From Streptomyces violaceoruber (GTDB taxonomy: Bacteria > Actinomycetota > Actinomycetes > Streptomycetales > Streptomycetaceae), in assembly GCF_033406955.1 (NCBI RefSeq), contig NZ_CP137734.1, positions 2,976,001-3,040,000 on the forward strand: a stretch of DNA of 64,000 nucleotides. The letters run 5' to 3'. The notes below the pieces were generated by a model. That model did not search any database. It was not told the origin of the DNA and saw only the letters and a list, made by a program, of their open reading frames with translations. The translations under genes were made by a program, and so were the position numbers. This document shows positions 22,070 through 30,887 of this stretch, one piece after another. Position 1 is the first letter of the stretch. Each line of letters starts with the position of its first letter.

Positions 22070-24031
22070 ATGTCCGTGGTCGACCGGCAGGAATGGGACG
22101 TCGTCGTGGTGGGCGCGGGCGGTGCCGGGCTGCGCGCCGCCGTCGAGGCCCGCGAGCGGGGCGCCCGTACGGCCGTGATCTGCAAGTCGCTGTTCGGCAA
22201 GGCGCACACGGTGATGGCCGAGGGCGGCATCGCCGCCTCCATGGGCAACGTCAACTCCGGGGACAACTGGCAGGTCCACTTCCGCGACACCATGCGCGGC
22301 GGCAAGTTCCTCAACCAGTGGCGGATGGCCGAGCTGCACGCCCAGGAGGCCCCGCAACGGGTGTGGGAGCTGGAGACCTGGGGCGCGCTGTTCGACCGGA
22401 CGAAGGACGGCCGGATCTCGCAGCGCAACTTCGGCGGCCACGAGTACCCGCGCCTCGCCCACGTCGGCGACCGCACGGGCCTGGAGCTGATCCGCACCCT
22501 CCAGCAGAAGATCGTCTCGCTCCAGCAGGAGGACTTCCGCGAGACCGGGGACCACGAGTCCCGGCTGAAGGTCTTCCAGGAGTGCACGGTCACCCGCGTG
22601 CTCCAGGAGGACCGGAAGGTCTCGGGGGTCTTCGGCTACGAGCGCGAGAGCGGCCGCTTCTTCGTCCTCCAGGCGCCCTCGGTGGTGATCGCGACGGGCG
22701 GCATCGGCAAGTCGTTCAAGGTGACGTCGAACTCGTGGGAGTACACCGGCGACGGCCACGCCCTGGCGCTGCTGGCCGGGGCGCCGCTGCTCAACATGGA
22801 GTTCGTGCAGTTCCACCCGACGGGCATGGTCTGGCCGCCCTCGGTGAAGGGCATCCTCGTCACCGAGTCGGTGCGCGGCGACGGCGGGGTACTGAGGAAC
22901 TCCGAGGGCAGGCGGTTCATGTTCGACTACGTCCCGGACGTCTTCAAGGAGAAGTACGCCGAGTCGGAGGCCGAGGGCGACCGCTGGTACGACGACCCGG
23001 ACCACAACCGGCGCCCGCCCGAACTCCTCCCCCGCGACGAGGTCGCCCGCGCGATCAACGCCGAGGTGAAGGAGGGCCGGGGCTCACCGCACGGCGGCGT
23101 CTTCCTCGACGTGTCGACCCGGATGCCCGCCGAGGTGATCAGGCGCCGGCTGCCCTCGATGTACCACCAGTTCAAGGAGCTGGCGGACGTGGACATCACG
23201 GCGGAGGCGATGGAGGTCGGGCCGACCTGCCACTACGTGATGGGCGGCATCGCCGTGGACTCCGACACCGCCGCCGCCCGCGGGGTGCCGGGACTGTTCG
23301 CGGCCGGTGAGGTGGCGGGCGGCATGCACGGCTCCAACCGGCTGGGCGGCAACTCGCTGTCCGACCTGCTGGTGTTCGGGCGCCGGGCGGGCCGGTACGC
23401 GGCCGAGTACGCGGCGGGGCGGACGGCGGAGGGCACCCGCGCCCGGGTCGACGACGCCCAGGTCGACGCGGCCGCCGCGGAGGCCCTGCGGCCCTTCTCC
23501 GCCGAGGCGCAGGAGCCCGACGCGGGCCCGCCGGAGAACCCGTACACCCTCCATCAGGAACTCCAGCAGACCATGAACGACCTGGTGGGGATCATCCGCC
23601 GGGAGGCGGAGATGAAACAGGCCCTGGAGAAGCTGGCGGAGCTGCGGGTGCGCGCCCGCCGGGCCGGGGTGGAGGGGCACCGGCAGTTCAACCCGGGCTG
23701 GCACCTCGCCCTGGATCTGCGCAACATGCTGCTGGTCAGCGAGTGCGTGGCGCGGGCCGCGCTGGAGCGCACCGAGTCGCGCGGCGGGCACACCCGCGAG
23801 GACCATCCGTCGATGGACCGGCGCTGGCGCCCGGCCAACCTGCTCTGCTCGCTGGCCGACCCGGCGGGCGGGGCGGCGGGCGATCCCGCGGCGACGGACC
23901 CGGAGCGCGGCCGGATCGCCCTGGAGCGGCAGACCACCGAGCCCATCCGGCCCGACCTGCTCGCCCTCTTCGACAAGGAGGAGCTGGTGAAGTACCTCGC
24001 CGACGAGGAACTGGAGGGCCGGTCCGAATGA
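22070..24031 (+). CDS. succinate dehydrogenase/fumarate reductase flavoprotein subunit
   Basis: A 653-residue FAD subunit that oxidises succinate or reduces fumarate. The dinucleotide motif GAGGAGLRAA lies near residues 15-24. A KSLFGKAHTVMAEGG segment corresponds to the flavin-attachment region. Substrate-site motifs FHPTGM and HGSNRLGGNSL are present, and the C-terminal domain has the helical bundle of the family. It is coupled to the iron-sulphur gene by an ATGA overlap. Streptomyces has more than one such complex, and the direction used in the cell cannot be read from the sequence. Confidence 0.93.
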   Translation: MSVVDRQEWDVVVVGAGGAGLRAAVEARERGARTAVICKSLFGKAHTVMAEGGIAASMGNVNSGDNWQVHFRDTMRGGKFLNQWRMAELHAQEAPQRVWELETWGALFDRTKDGRISQRNFGGHEYPRLAHVGDRTGLELIRTLQQKIVSLQQEDFRETGDHESRLKVFQECTVTRVLQEDRKVSGVFGYERESGRFFVLQAPSVVIATGGIGKSFKVTSNSWEYTGDGHALALLAGAPLLNMEFVQFHPTGMVWPPSVKGILVTESVRGDGGVLRNSEGRRFMFDYVPDVFKEKYAESEAEGDRWYDDPDHNRRPPELLPRDEVARAINAEVKEGRGSPHGGVFLDVSTRMPAEVIRRRLPSMYHQFKELADVDITAEAMEVGPTCHYVMGGIAVDSDTAAARGVPGLFAAGEVAGGMHGSNRLGGNSLSDLLVFGRRAGRYAAEYAAGRTAEGTRARVDDAQVDAAAAEALRPFSAEAQEPDAGPPENPYTLHQELQQTMNDLVGIIRREAEMKQALEKLAELRVRARRAGVEGHRQFNPGWHLALDLRNMLLVSECVARAALERTESRGGHTREDHPSMDRRWRPANLLCSLADPAGGAAGDPAATDPERGRIALERQTTEPIRPDLLALFDKEELVKYLADEELEGRSE

Positions 24032-24807
24032 GCGGTTACGAGGCCCGCTTCAAGGTGTGGCGCGGTGACGTGGAGGGCGGTGGCCTCGAGGACTTCACGG
24101 TCGAGGTGAACGACGGCGAGGTGGTCCTCGACATCATCCACCGCCTCCAGGCCACCCAGGCCCCCGACCTCGCGGTGCGCTGGAACTGCAAGGCGGGCAA
24201 GTGCGGTTCGTGCTCGGCCGAGATCAACGGGCGGCCGCGGCTGCTGTGCATGACCCGCATGTCCGTGTTCAGCCGCGAGGAGACGATCACCGTCACGCCG
24301 CTGCGCGCCTTCCCGGTGATCCGGGACCTGGTGACGGACGTCGGCTTCAACTACACCAAGGCCCGCGAGGTCCCGGCCTTCGTGCCGCCCGCCGACCTCG
24401 GTCCCGGCGAGTACCGGATGATGCAGGAGGACGTGGACCGCTCGCAGGAGTTCCGCAAGTGCATCGAGTGCTTCCTGTGCCAGGACACCTGCCATGTCGT
24501 GCGGGACCACGAGGAGAACAAGCCCGCCTTCGCGGGCCCGCGCTTCCTCATGCGCGTCGCCGAGTTGGACATGCACCCGCTGGACGCCGCCGGTGACACC
24601 GGCCTGGACCGCTCGCGCACGGCCCAGGACGAGCACGGCCTCGGCTTCTGCAACATCACCAAGTGCTGCACGGAGGTGTGCCCGGAGGGCATCAGGATCA
24701 CGGACAACGCGCTGATCCCGTTGAAGGAGCGGGCCGTCGACCGCAAGTACGACCCGCTGGTCTGGCTGGGCGCGAAGATCGGCCGCCGGTCCCGGGACAC
24801 CCCCTAG
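24028..24807 (+). CDS. succinate dehydrogenase/fumarate reductase iron-sulphur subunit
   Basis: A 259-residue electron-transfer subunit. The N-terminal ferredoxin-like domain has the [2Fe-2S] motif CKAGKCGSC with a fourth Cys at LLC. The C-terminal domain has CIECFLCQDTC and CNITKCCTEVCP for the two further clusters. It relays electrons between the flavoprotein and the membrane anchor encoded upstream. Its ATG overlaps the flavoprotein stop (ATGA). Its TAG stop shares the palindrome CTAG with the TAG stop of the converging gene, so no space remains for a dedicated terminator. Confidence 0.94.
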   Translation: MSGYEARFKVWRGDVEGGGLEDFTVEVNDGEVVLDIIHRLQATQAPDLAVRWNCKAGKCGSCSAEINGRPRLLCMTRMSVFSREETITVTPLRAFPVIRDLVTDVGFNYTKAREVPAFVPPADLGPGEYRMMQEDVDRSQEFRKCIECFLCQDTCHVVRDHEENKPAFAGPRFLMRVAELDMHPLDAAGDTGLDRSRTAQDEHGLGFCNITKCCTEVCPEGIRITDNALIPLKERAVDRKYDPLVWLGAKIGRRSRDTP

Positions 24808-26036
24808 CGCACCCAGCCGTCCCGGTACGACGCCCAGTCCTGCTCCGTCGCCGCGAAGTCGATGTACGCGGCGACGCCGAACCTCTCCCGGTCGGCGTCC
24901 GTGCGGGACAGGCCGAGGCGGACGCCGCGGACGGCGGCGGCGACGGTCTCCGCGTGGTTCCAGTGGCCGAAGCGGTTCTCGTGGTAGAAGGGCAGGCCCA
25001 TCAGGAGGTGGGTCGTCGGCGGGGTGACCTCCAGGGCCAGCGAGGTCTGCTGGGCGACGTAGCCGCCGTACAGGCTCTCCAGCGGCTGCATCGTGTCGTA
25101 CGACATGACGGCGATCTGGTCGACGCGGCGGGCGACCTGGCCGAAGAACTCCTGCGACCACCACTTGGGGTGTCCGGCGACCGTGCCCCAGAAGGAGTGG
25201 AAGCCGGGCAGCGGGTCGATCTGGTGGGCGGCGACGGAGAGCTGCGCGTCACGGGCGCGGGTGACGGCGCGGACGTCGTCCAGGAGCGAGAGGTAGTCGC
25301 CGTCGCCCGAGTGCAGCGGTTCCAGGTCGAGGTGGACTCCGTCGTAACCGACGTCCAGGACCTGGCGGGCCGAGTCGACGACGGCGGCGCGGGTGGCGGG
25401 CTTCTCCAGGCGCATGCCGTCGGGGCTCTCGGTGGCGAGGACGTCGCCGAGGAAGGCCTGGACGCGGACGCCGGGCAGCTCGCGGTGCACGGCGTCCACC
25501 AGCCAGCGGGCCTTGGGGTAGAGGGACTTCGGCAGCGTGCCGTCGTGCTCCATCGGGCCGGTGTGGACGTACAGGTCGCGGATGCCGGTCGCCTTGCCCC
25601 GGCGGGCGAAGGCGGCGAGGTCCGCGTCGTCCTTACGGCCGTCGACCCACGCGTGGCCGAGCCACATCGCGTCGCGGTTTCTGGTGTAAGTGCCGTCGGC
25701 GGGGTCGCCCGTGTAGTTGACGCGGAGGGCTGTCTCGGCGGTGAGGAGGGGGACGAGCAGGACCAGGAGGACGGCTATGGCCGTCCGGCGGATGCGGGTA
25801 CGGCGGCGTGTTCGTCGGGTCGCCTCGGCTTCGCCTTCGGCGTCCCGGTTCCCACCCGCACCGCCTGTGCCGCTTTCGTCGTCGGATGCGGGTGGCCCCG
25901 GTGGCCCGTCCTCGCCGTCGGCGGCTTTCGGTTCGGTGCTTCCCGGTTCGGTGCTTCCCGGTTCGGTGCTTCTCAGTTCGGTGTTTCCCGGTTCGGTGCT
26001 TCTCAGTTCGGTGTTTCCCGGTTCCGTGTCGGCCAC
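24804..26036 (-). CDS. membrane-anchored GH18-like (chitinase-fold) protein with repeat N-terminus
   Basis: A 410-residue protein. Residues 1-40 are imperfect pentapeptide repeats of the GNTEL/RSTEP/GSTEP type encoded by a 15-bp tandem repeat. After an acidic, then basic stretch ([11 protein letters not shown]) comes one hydrophobic helix (about 87-103), so the protein is probably type II with the rest outside the cell. The extracellular domain has a TIM-barrel GH18-like pattern, with DGVHLDLEPL matching the DGxxxDxE active-site strand. Activity is not established, and a non-hydrolytic sugar-binding role is possible. It converges on the SDH operon with overlapping stops. Confidence 0.7.
   Translation of the reverse strand: MADTEPGNTELRSTEPGNTELRSTEPGSTEPGSTEPKAADGEDGPPGPPASDDESGTGGAGGNRDAEGEAEATRRTRRRTRIRRTAIAVLLVLLVPLLTAETALRVNYTGDPADGTYTRNRDAMWLGHAWVDGRKDDADLAAFARRGKATGIRDLYVHTGPMEHDGTLPKSLYPKARWLVDAVHRELPGVRVQAFLGDVLATESPDGMRLEKPATRAAVVDSARQVLDVGYDGVHLDLEPLHSGDGDYLSLLDDVRAVTRARDAQLSVAAHQIDPLPGFHSFWGTVAGHPKWWSQEFFGQVARRVDQIAVMSYDTMQPLESLYGGYVAQQTSLALEVTPPTTHLLMGLPFYHENRFGHWNHAETVAAAVRGVRLGLSRTDADRERFGVAAYIDFAATEQDWASYRDGWVR
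25930..26034 (-). repeat. 15-bp tandem repeat in coding sequence
   Basis: Six 15-bp units (25930-26019) with the core GGTTCGGTGCTTCCC on the plus strand and one degenerate seventh unit. Units 3/5 and 4/6 are identical to each other, so the array grew by duplication of a 30-bp double unit. It keeps the reading frame of the GH18-like gene and encodes its Thr-Glu-Pro-rich N-terminus. Confidence 0.9.
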
Positions 26037-26277
26037 GGTGTCCCCTCCCTGTGGTCCGTCTCCGGTCGCGGTGACCGGTCGCCGCGCTTACGCTCCGAGC
26101 GTGGTGCCAGCGGGGACGACTCGAACCGGTGTTCCGGTTGCGGTGAGGGGTGCGCGGCGGTGATCTCCGTCGATCTGGTGCCGCCCCTGGTCACGGCCGG
26201 GGCAGCCCTGCTGCTGGCCGGATGCGGCCGGGTGCGCCGTATCCGGCGGGCCCGGACCCGTACGACGCCGGGCCGGG

Positions 26278-28920
26278 TCAGAACAGGCTCAGCAAGGCCT
26301 CCGCGGGGTCCGTGAGCTGGGTGTCGGCGCCCGGCAGGGGCAGTTCGAACCAGACCGTCTTGCCGCGCGGCGTACGGCGAGAGCCCCAGGCCGCGCTGAG
26401 CAGGCCGACCAGTTGCAGACCGCGGCCGCCCTCGTCGGTGTCCCGGGCGCGGCGGCGACGCGGCTGGACCAGGCCGGAGTCCCACACCTCGCACACCAGG
26501 GTGCGGTCGAGCAGGAGGCGGAGCCTGATCTCGCCCTCGCCGTACCTGAGCGCGTTGGTGACCAGCTCGCTGACGAGCAGTTCGGTGGTGTCGACCAGCG
26601 GCTCCATGTCCCAGGCCAGCAGCTGGGCGCGGGCGTACTCGCGGGCCCGGCCGACGCTGCGCGGCTCGCGCGGCAGGGTCCAGTCGCCGACGCTGTCGGC
26701 GGGCAGGCCCTGGACGCGGGCCATCAGCAGCGCGATGTCGTCCTCGCCGTGGTGGCTGTCGAGGGTGTTGAGGACCTGGTCGCAGACGTCCTCCAGGGGC
26801 TGGGTGGGGTCCGTGAGGGCGCCCACGAAGGCCTGGAGGCCCTCGTCGAGGGGGTGGTCGCGGCTCTCGACCAGGCCGTCGGTGTAGAGGGCGAGCAGGG
26901 CGCCCTCGGGCAGTTCGACCTCCACCTCCTCGAAGGGCTCCCCGCCAACGCCGAGCGGCAGCCCGGGCGGCACGTCCAGCATCAGCGCGGACTCGCCGGG
27001 CTCGACCAGGACGGGCGGCAGGTGGCCCGCGTTGGCGAAGGTGCAGCGCCTGGTCACCGAGTCGTAGACGGCGTACACGCAGGTTGCCAGGTAGACCTCG
27101 GACAGGTCGGCCTCGCGGGGGCGGCGGGCGGCCCGGGTGGCCTGCTGGACGCCCCCGGGAGCGCCGAGGCCGCGCGCGATCTCGTCCAGCTGGGAGAGCA
27201 CCTCGGCCGGTTCGATGTCGAGCTGGGCCAGGGTGCGTACGGCGGTGCGCAGTTCGCCCATCGCGACGGCGGCTCGCAGACCGCGGCCCATGACGTCGCC
27301 GACGACCAGCGCGGTGCGGTGCCCGGGGAGTTCGATCACGTCGAACCAGTCGCCGCCGACCTCGCTGGCCCGGCCGGTGGCCGCCTCGCCGGGCAGGTAG
27401 CGGCAGGCGATGTCGAGTCCGGAGGCCTCCGGGTCGCCGGGCGGGAGCAGGGAGCGTTGCAGTATCAGCGCGCGTTCGTGCTCGCGCCGGTAGAGCCGGG
27501 CGTTGTCGATGCAGACGGCGGCGCGCGCGGCCAGTTCCACGGCGAGGTCGCGGTCGCGGTCGCCGAACGGCTCGCTGCCCTTGGTACGGGCGAACTGGAC
27601 GAGTCCGACGACCGTGTCGTGGGCGACCATCGGCACGGCGAGCGTGGACTGCACCAGACCGCCGTCCTCGGCGGGGACGCTGCGCGGCCGCGCGGTGCGC
27701 AGGGCGTCGGCGCAGGGCGAGTTGAACGGGTAGTGGTGGACGGCGCCGAGCTTGACCCGCTCGCCGGTGCCCAGGAACGGGGCGTCGGAGACGGCACTGG
27801 AGAAGGCGACGCGGCGCAGTTCCGCGCTGCCGTCGGCGAGTCCCGGCGGGGTCTCGTCGCCGACCAGCAGGCCCTGGTAGAGGTCGACGGTGGCCAGGTC
27901 GCAGAAGCCGGGGACGACGACGTCGAGGAGTTCGCGGGCGGTGGTCTCCAGGTCGAGGGAGTTGCCGATGCGGGCGCCGGCCTCGTTGAGGAGGGCGAGG
28001 TTGCGCCGGGCGTTGGCGGCCTCGCGGGCGGCCTGGCGGCGGGCGGTGATGTCGGTGCCGAGCCAGGCGACGCCGATGGGCCGGCCGGAACCGCTGTGCA
28101 CGCGGTAGAGGTTGACGGACCAGTGGCGGCGCTCCTCCGAGCCCGGCACGAAGCCCGTGACGTGCATGTCCGTGATGGAGTCGCCGGTCTCCAGGACCCG
28201 GCGCAGGGTCGCGCAGACCCGGTCGGCCTCGGCGCGCGGCAGGTAGTCGTGGACGCCCTTGCCGCGGTGGTCGTCGGGGGTGCCGCCGAAGATGGAGGCG
28301 AACCGCTGGTTGGCGCGGCGCACCGTCAGGTCGGGGTCGATGAGCAGGAACCCGAACGGAGACTGGCCGAAAATGGCCTGCGACGCGGCGAGATCCGTCT
28401 CGATGCTGCGCAGGACACGGACGTCGACGACGATGCAGACGGCGGCCTTCTCCCCGTCCTCCGTGCGCGTCGGCATGACGTACACCTCGGCGAGTCCGCG
28501 CTGTCCGGGCCGGCCGCCGGTGGGCGCGCCGTCGGTGGGCCGGCCGCTCGCGTGCCGCGCCGTCCCCTCGGCCTCGTCCGGTGCCCGGAAGGGGACCACT
28601 CCGGTCCATTCCCGGCCGTCGAGGATCTCGGTCATCTTGCGCTGGCCGCGCTCCCGCAGGTCGGGGTCGATGAAGGCCTCGATGGGGTCGCTGCCCACGG
28701 CGTCCTCGGCCCGGATGCCGAGCAGTTGCTCCGCACGCAGGCTCCACTGGTCGACGAGTCCGTCGGGGCCGATGGAGAAGGAGGCGACCTTGATGTAGTC
28801 GTAGATGGAGCCGGGCGGGCTGCTCTGCCACACCGCGTCACCGAGTGGCGCGTCTGCCGACGGGCCCCCGGACTCCGTGGACTCCGTGGGCTCCTTGGCC
28901 CTCGCTGGTATCTCGCTCAC
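26278..28920 (-). CDS. PAS-PAS-GAF-SpoIIE phosphatase with C-terminal HATPase domain
   Basis: An 880-residue cytoplasmic regulator. Two PAS sensor domains (about 42-150 and 175-300) are followed by a GAF domain (about 320-470), a PP2C/SpoIIE phosphatase (about 490-705, with VGGDWFDV, VGDVMGRG, YTDGLVE and HGEDDIALL metal-binding motifs), and an anti-sigma-type HATPase (about 735-865, with ELVTNALRYG and GRGLQLV). The family dephosphorylates anti-anti-sigma factors, while the HATPase end can phosphorylate or bind sigma partners, so both opposing functions sit in one chain. The GTG at 28920 has GGAGGGG about 9 bases before it. No sigma or anti-anti-sigma gene adjoins it. Confidence 0.9.
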   Translation of the reverse strand: MSEIPARAKEPTESTESGGPSADAPLGDAVWQSSPPGSIYDYIKVASFSIGPDGLVDQWSLRAEQLLGIRAEDAVGSDPIEAFIDPDLRERGQRKMTEILDGREWTGVVPFRAPDEAEGTARHASGRPTDGAPTGGRPGQRGLAEVYVMPTRTEDGEKAAVCIVVDVRVLRSIETDLAASQAIFGQSPFGFLLIDPDLTVRRANQRFASIFGGTPDDHRGKGVHDYLPRAEADRVCATLRRVLETGDSITDMHVTGFVPGSEERRHWSVNLYRVHSGSGRPIGVAWLGTDITARRQAAREAANARRNLALLNEAGARIGNSLDLETTARELLDVVVPGFCDLATVDLYQGLLVGDETPPGLADGSAELRRVAFSSAVSDAPFLGTGERVKLGAVHHYPFNSPCADALRTARPRSVPAEDGGLVQSTLAVPMVAHDTVVGLVQFARTKGSEPFGDRDRDLAVELAARAAVCIDNARLYRREHERALILQRSLLPPGDPEASGLDIACRYLPGEAATGRASEVGGDWFDVIELPGHRTALVVGDVMGRGLRAAVAMGELRTAVRTLAQLDIEPAEVLSQLDEIARGLGAPGGVQQATRAARRPREADLSEVYLATCVYAVYDSVTRRCTFANAGHLPPVLVEPGESALMLDVPPGLPLGVGGEPFEEVEVELPEGALLALYTDGLVESRDHPLDEGLQAFVGALTDPTQPLEDVCDQVLNTLDSHHGEDDIALLMARVQGLPADSVGDWTLPREPRSVGRAREYARAQLLAWDMEPLVDTTELLVSELVTNALRYGEGEIRLRLLLDRTLVCEVWDSGLVQPRRRRARDTDEGGRGLQLVGLLSAAWGSRRTPRGKTVWFELPLPGADTQLTDPAEALLSLF

Positions 28921-29219
28921 GCGAACCGTCCCCTCCAGCTCACCGCATCCGGCACCGGTCACCGGAGGCGGCTGCCCGCAGTATCCAGCACTACGGCGCC
29001 GCACGACACGGTGTTCACGATCACAGCACGGTCCCGATGGTTTTCGGTCCGGACCGCGACAACACTTCCAGTCTTCTAACCAGCGGACACGGCATCGAAT
29101 CACGCAGTTCCACAACTGCCACTGGCCTGAACCGGTTGGCGACCCGGACCAGGGGCGATACCGGGGCATTCGGAGCGTCGGCCGATGCGCCGGCGACCGT
29201 GCGTCACGGGACCGTCGCG
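28921..29219. other. intergenic region upstream of the SpoIIE-type gene
   Basis: About 300 bases lie between the phosphatase start and the end of the next minus-strand gene. It has an AT-richer zone at about 29020-29110 that fits a promoter for the phosphatase gene. No gene, strong hairpin or repeat was recognised. Confidence 0.4.
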
Positions 29220-29687
29220 CTAGCGCGGCAGGGCGAGTTCGAACCACACGGTCTTGCCCGCCTCCCCGGGACGGGTGCCCCAGCGCCGTGCGGCGGAGGC
29301 CACCAACTGCAGACCCCGGCCGTCCTCGTCGTCGGGGCGGGCGACGCGCTCGCGGGGCGGGTCCGGCAGCGGGTCGGAGACCTCCACCAGCAGGACACCG
29401 TCGCCTCCGGCGCCTCCGGCGGCTGGGGCGGCCGGGGCGGCCGGGGCGGGGCCGCGCACCAGGCGGACGCCGATGGGGCCGGTCGCGTGCCGCAGGGCGT
29501 TGGTGACCAGCTCGCTGACCAGCAGGGCGGCGATGTCCCCGACACTGTCGAGCCGCCACTCGCCCAGGGTGCGGCGGACCAGGGAGCGGGCGGTGCGCAC
29601 GGCGTCCGGCGCCGCGGGAAAGACCCACTCGGCACAGTCGCCCTCGCCGTCCTTCACGCCGATCACTTCCCCGGCCGACGACCCCAT
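29220..29687 (-). CDS. stand-alone anti-sigma-type HATPase protein
   Basis: A 155-residue ATP-binding protein of the RsbW/SpoIIAB-like HATPase family. The N box is ELVTNALRH (about 60-68), followed by a DGRGLQLV segment (G box, about 123-130) and a final KTVWFEL strand. Between them lies an Ala/Pro/Gly insert (about 80-95). Such small kinases bind anti-anti-sigma factors or act as orphan regulators, and Streptomyces has many. It resembles the last domain of the neighbouring SpoIIE-type protein (same GRGLQLV and GKTVWFELxLP endings), so the pair probably arose by duplication and may work on the same partner; that is inference. Confidence 0.82.
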   Translation of the reverse strand: MGSSAGEVIGVKDGEGDCAEWVFPAAPDAVRTARSLVRRTLGEWRLDSVGDIAALLVSELVTNALRHATGPIGVRLVRGPAPAAPAAPAAGGAGGDGVLLVEVSDPLPDPPRERVARPDDEDGRGLQLVASAARRWGTRPGEAGKTVWFELALPR

Positions 29688-29725
29688 CGATGCCCGTTTT
29701 CATGGGGTTAATGGGCACATACCCT

Positions 29726-30160
29726 TTATCCGGGCCCGGTACCGTTCCTCCCGGTGCCCGCCTCGAGTCCCAGGTGTGCGAGCACCCGCTCGACGGCCGG
29801 TACGTCCTGGTCGAGCCAGGGCACGTCCCAGATCTGGCCGGGGGTCAGCCAGCGCAGCTCGTCGTGGTCCTCCAGTGGCGCGGGGGCCGCGGAGCCGGGG
29901 CGCAGGCGGGCGGTCCACACCTGGAGGACGAAGGGGGCCCGCAAGGGCCACTGCCCGGGGACGCGCCCACCGGCCTCGGCCGCCACCCCGAGTTCCTCGC
30001 GCAGTTCGCGTACGAGCGCCGCCTCGGGCGTCTCGCCCGGCTCGACCTTGCCGCCGGGCAGCTCCCACCGTCCGGCCAGTTCGGCGGGTGCGCTGCGGCG
30101 CGCGGCGAGCAGGCGCCCGCCGTCGAGCAGGGCGGCGCCCACCACGATCCGTTCCGTCAT
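29726..30160 (-). CDS. Nudix hydrolase, MutT type
   Basis: A 144-residue Nudix protein. The Nudix box GX5EX7REUXEEXGU is complete: [23 protein letters not shown] spans about residues 36-58. The length and the N-terminal [18 protein letters not shown] strand match MutT/8-oxo-dGTP diphosphatase-like proteins, which clean the nucleotide pool, although other nucleoside diphosphate derivatives are possible substrates. The ATG at 30160 is followed upstream by a tandem-repeat spacer and the SPOR gene, transcribed in the same direction. Confidence 0.88.
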   Translation of the reverse strand: MTERIVVGAALLDGGRLLAARRSAPAELAGRWELPGGKVEPGETPEAALVRELREELGVAAEAGGRVPGQWPLRAPFVLQVWTARLRPGSAAPAPLEDHDELRWLTPGQIWDVPWLDQDVPAVERVLAHLGLEAGTGRNGTGPG

Positions 30161-30197
30161 GCGCCGGAGCCTACGGCCTGCCCGGCCGGGCGGGTCC

Positions 30198-30257
30198 GCG
30201 GTGAGCCGGTCCGCGGTGAGCCGGTCCGCGGTGGGTCAGTCCGCGGTGGGTCAGTCC
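30198..30257. repeat. four tandem 15-bp units
   Basis: Two copies of GCGGTGAGCCGGTCC (30198-30227) are followed by two copies of GCGGTGGGTCAGTCC (30228-30257). The array lies just upstream of the Nudix start and overlaps the last codons of the SPOR gene. It has no obvious hairpin. Confidence 0.9.
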
Positions 30258-30442
30258 CCCGCGCCCGCGCCGGGCGCGGCGAGTTTCTCGACCCAGTAGA
30301 GCTGCTTGTGGCCGCGACCGTCGAGGGTGTCCGCGATCTCCTGGGCCTCCGCCCGGGTGGCGTACCTGCCCACGCGATAGCGATTGCCGTTGTCGTCCTG
30401 CCGGAAGACCAGCCAGGGAAGAGTGACCGTGCTGTCGTTCAT
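30251..30442 (-). CDS. small SPOR-like protein
   Basis: A 63-residue protein with a compact WLVFRQDDNGNRYRVGRYATRAEAQEIADTL pattern that resembles a single SPOR-type repeat (about residues 10-50), ending in a Gly/Ala tail. It lacks a signal peptide or membrane helix, unlike typical peptidoglycan-binding SPOR proteins, so it is probably cytoplasmic. Similar mini-proteins are widespread in Streptomyces without known function. Its stop lies within a 15-bp tandem repeat array, so the extreme C-terminus may vary between strains. Confidence 0.65.
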   Translation of the reverse strand: MNDSTVTLPWLVFRQDDNGNRYRVGRYATRAEAQEIADTLDGRGHKQLYWVEKLAAPGAGAGD

Positions 30443-30887
30443 CGCGCCCCTCCGCTTCCCGTTCCCGCCGCCCGCGGCACCCGCCGCGCCCCGCCCGCCA
30501 AGGAAACCGCAATCCGCATATGCCCGAGCCTACGCCCAACCTTCACGGAGCGAACACGGCTTTGCACAAAGAGGTACGCAACCAGCCAGAACGCAGGGGG
30601 CGCACGACGCGGAACGCGCCGTCTCCACACACCGATGCCTCCGGTCACAGGCGTGCCGGGCAGCGGGGAAGCGACCTGGGGGAACGACCGGATTCCGGCG
30701 CCGGGCGAACGACGCCGCGGGCCCCGGCGGATGCGTGAGCGGGGGAACGGGACACGGGAGGCGCACGACTGGCGTGCGCCATCTCACACCGCCGTCCCGC
30801 CCCGCCGTCTCACCCCGCCGCCCCGCATCGCGGCAGAGCCCCCGAACACTCCCGGCCACGGCCCTGCTTGAGAGGCTGCCCGACGGG
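30443..30887. other. 445-base intergenic region, no gene seen
   Basis: Open frames exist on both strands, but none has a credible ribosome site, start and coding bias. The stretch next to 30443 should hold the promoter of the SPOR and Nudix genes, and the end near 30887 should hold the terminator of the GntR gene. A CCCCGCC-rich repeat-like run at about 30795-30830 is only compositional. Confidence 0.4.

Noticed and set aside
30520..30738. Open frame of about 72 codons in the gap before the GntR gene
   Set aside because: It has no Shine-Dalgarno, no hydrophobic core or motif, and an unlikely residue mix (Arg/Pro/Ala). Treated as non-coding.
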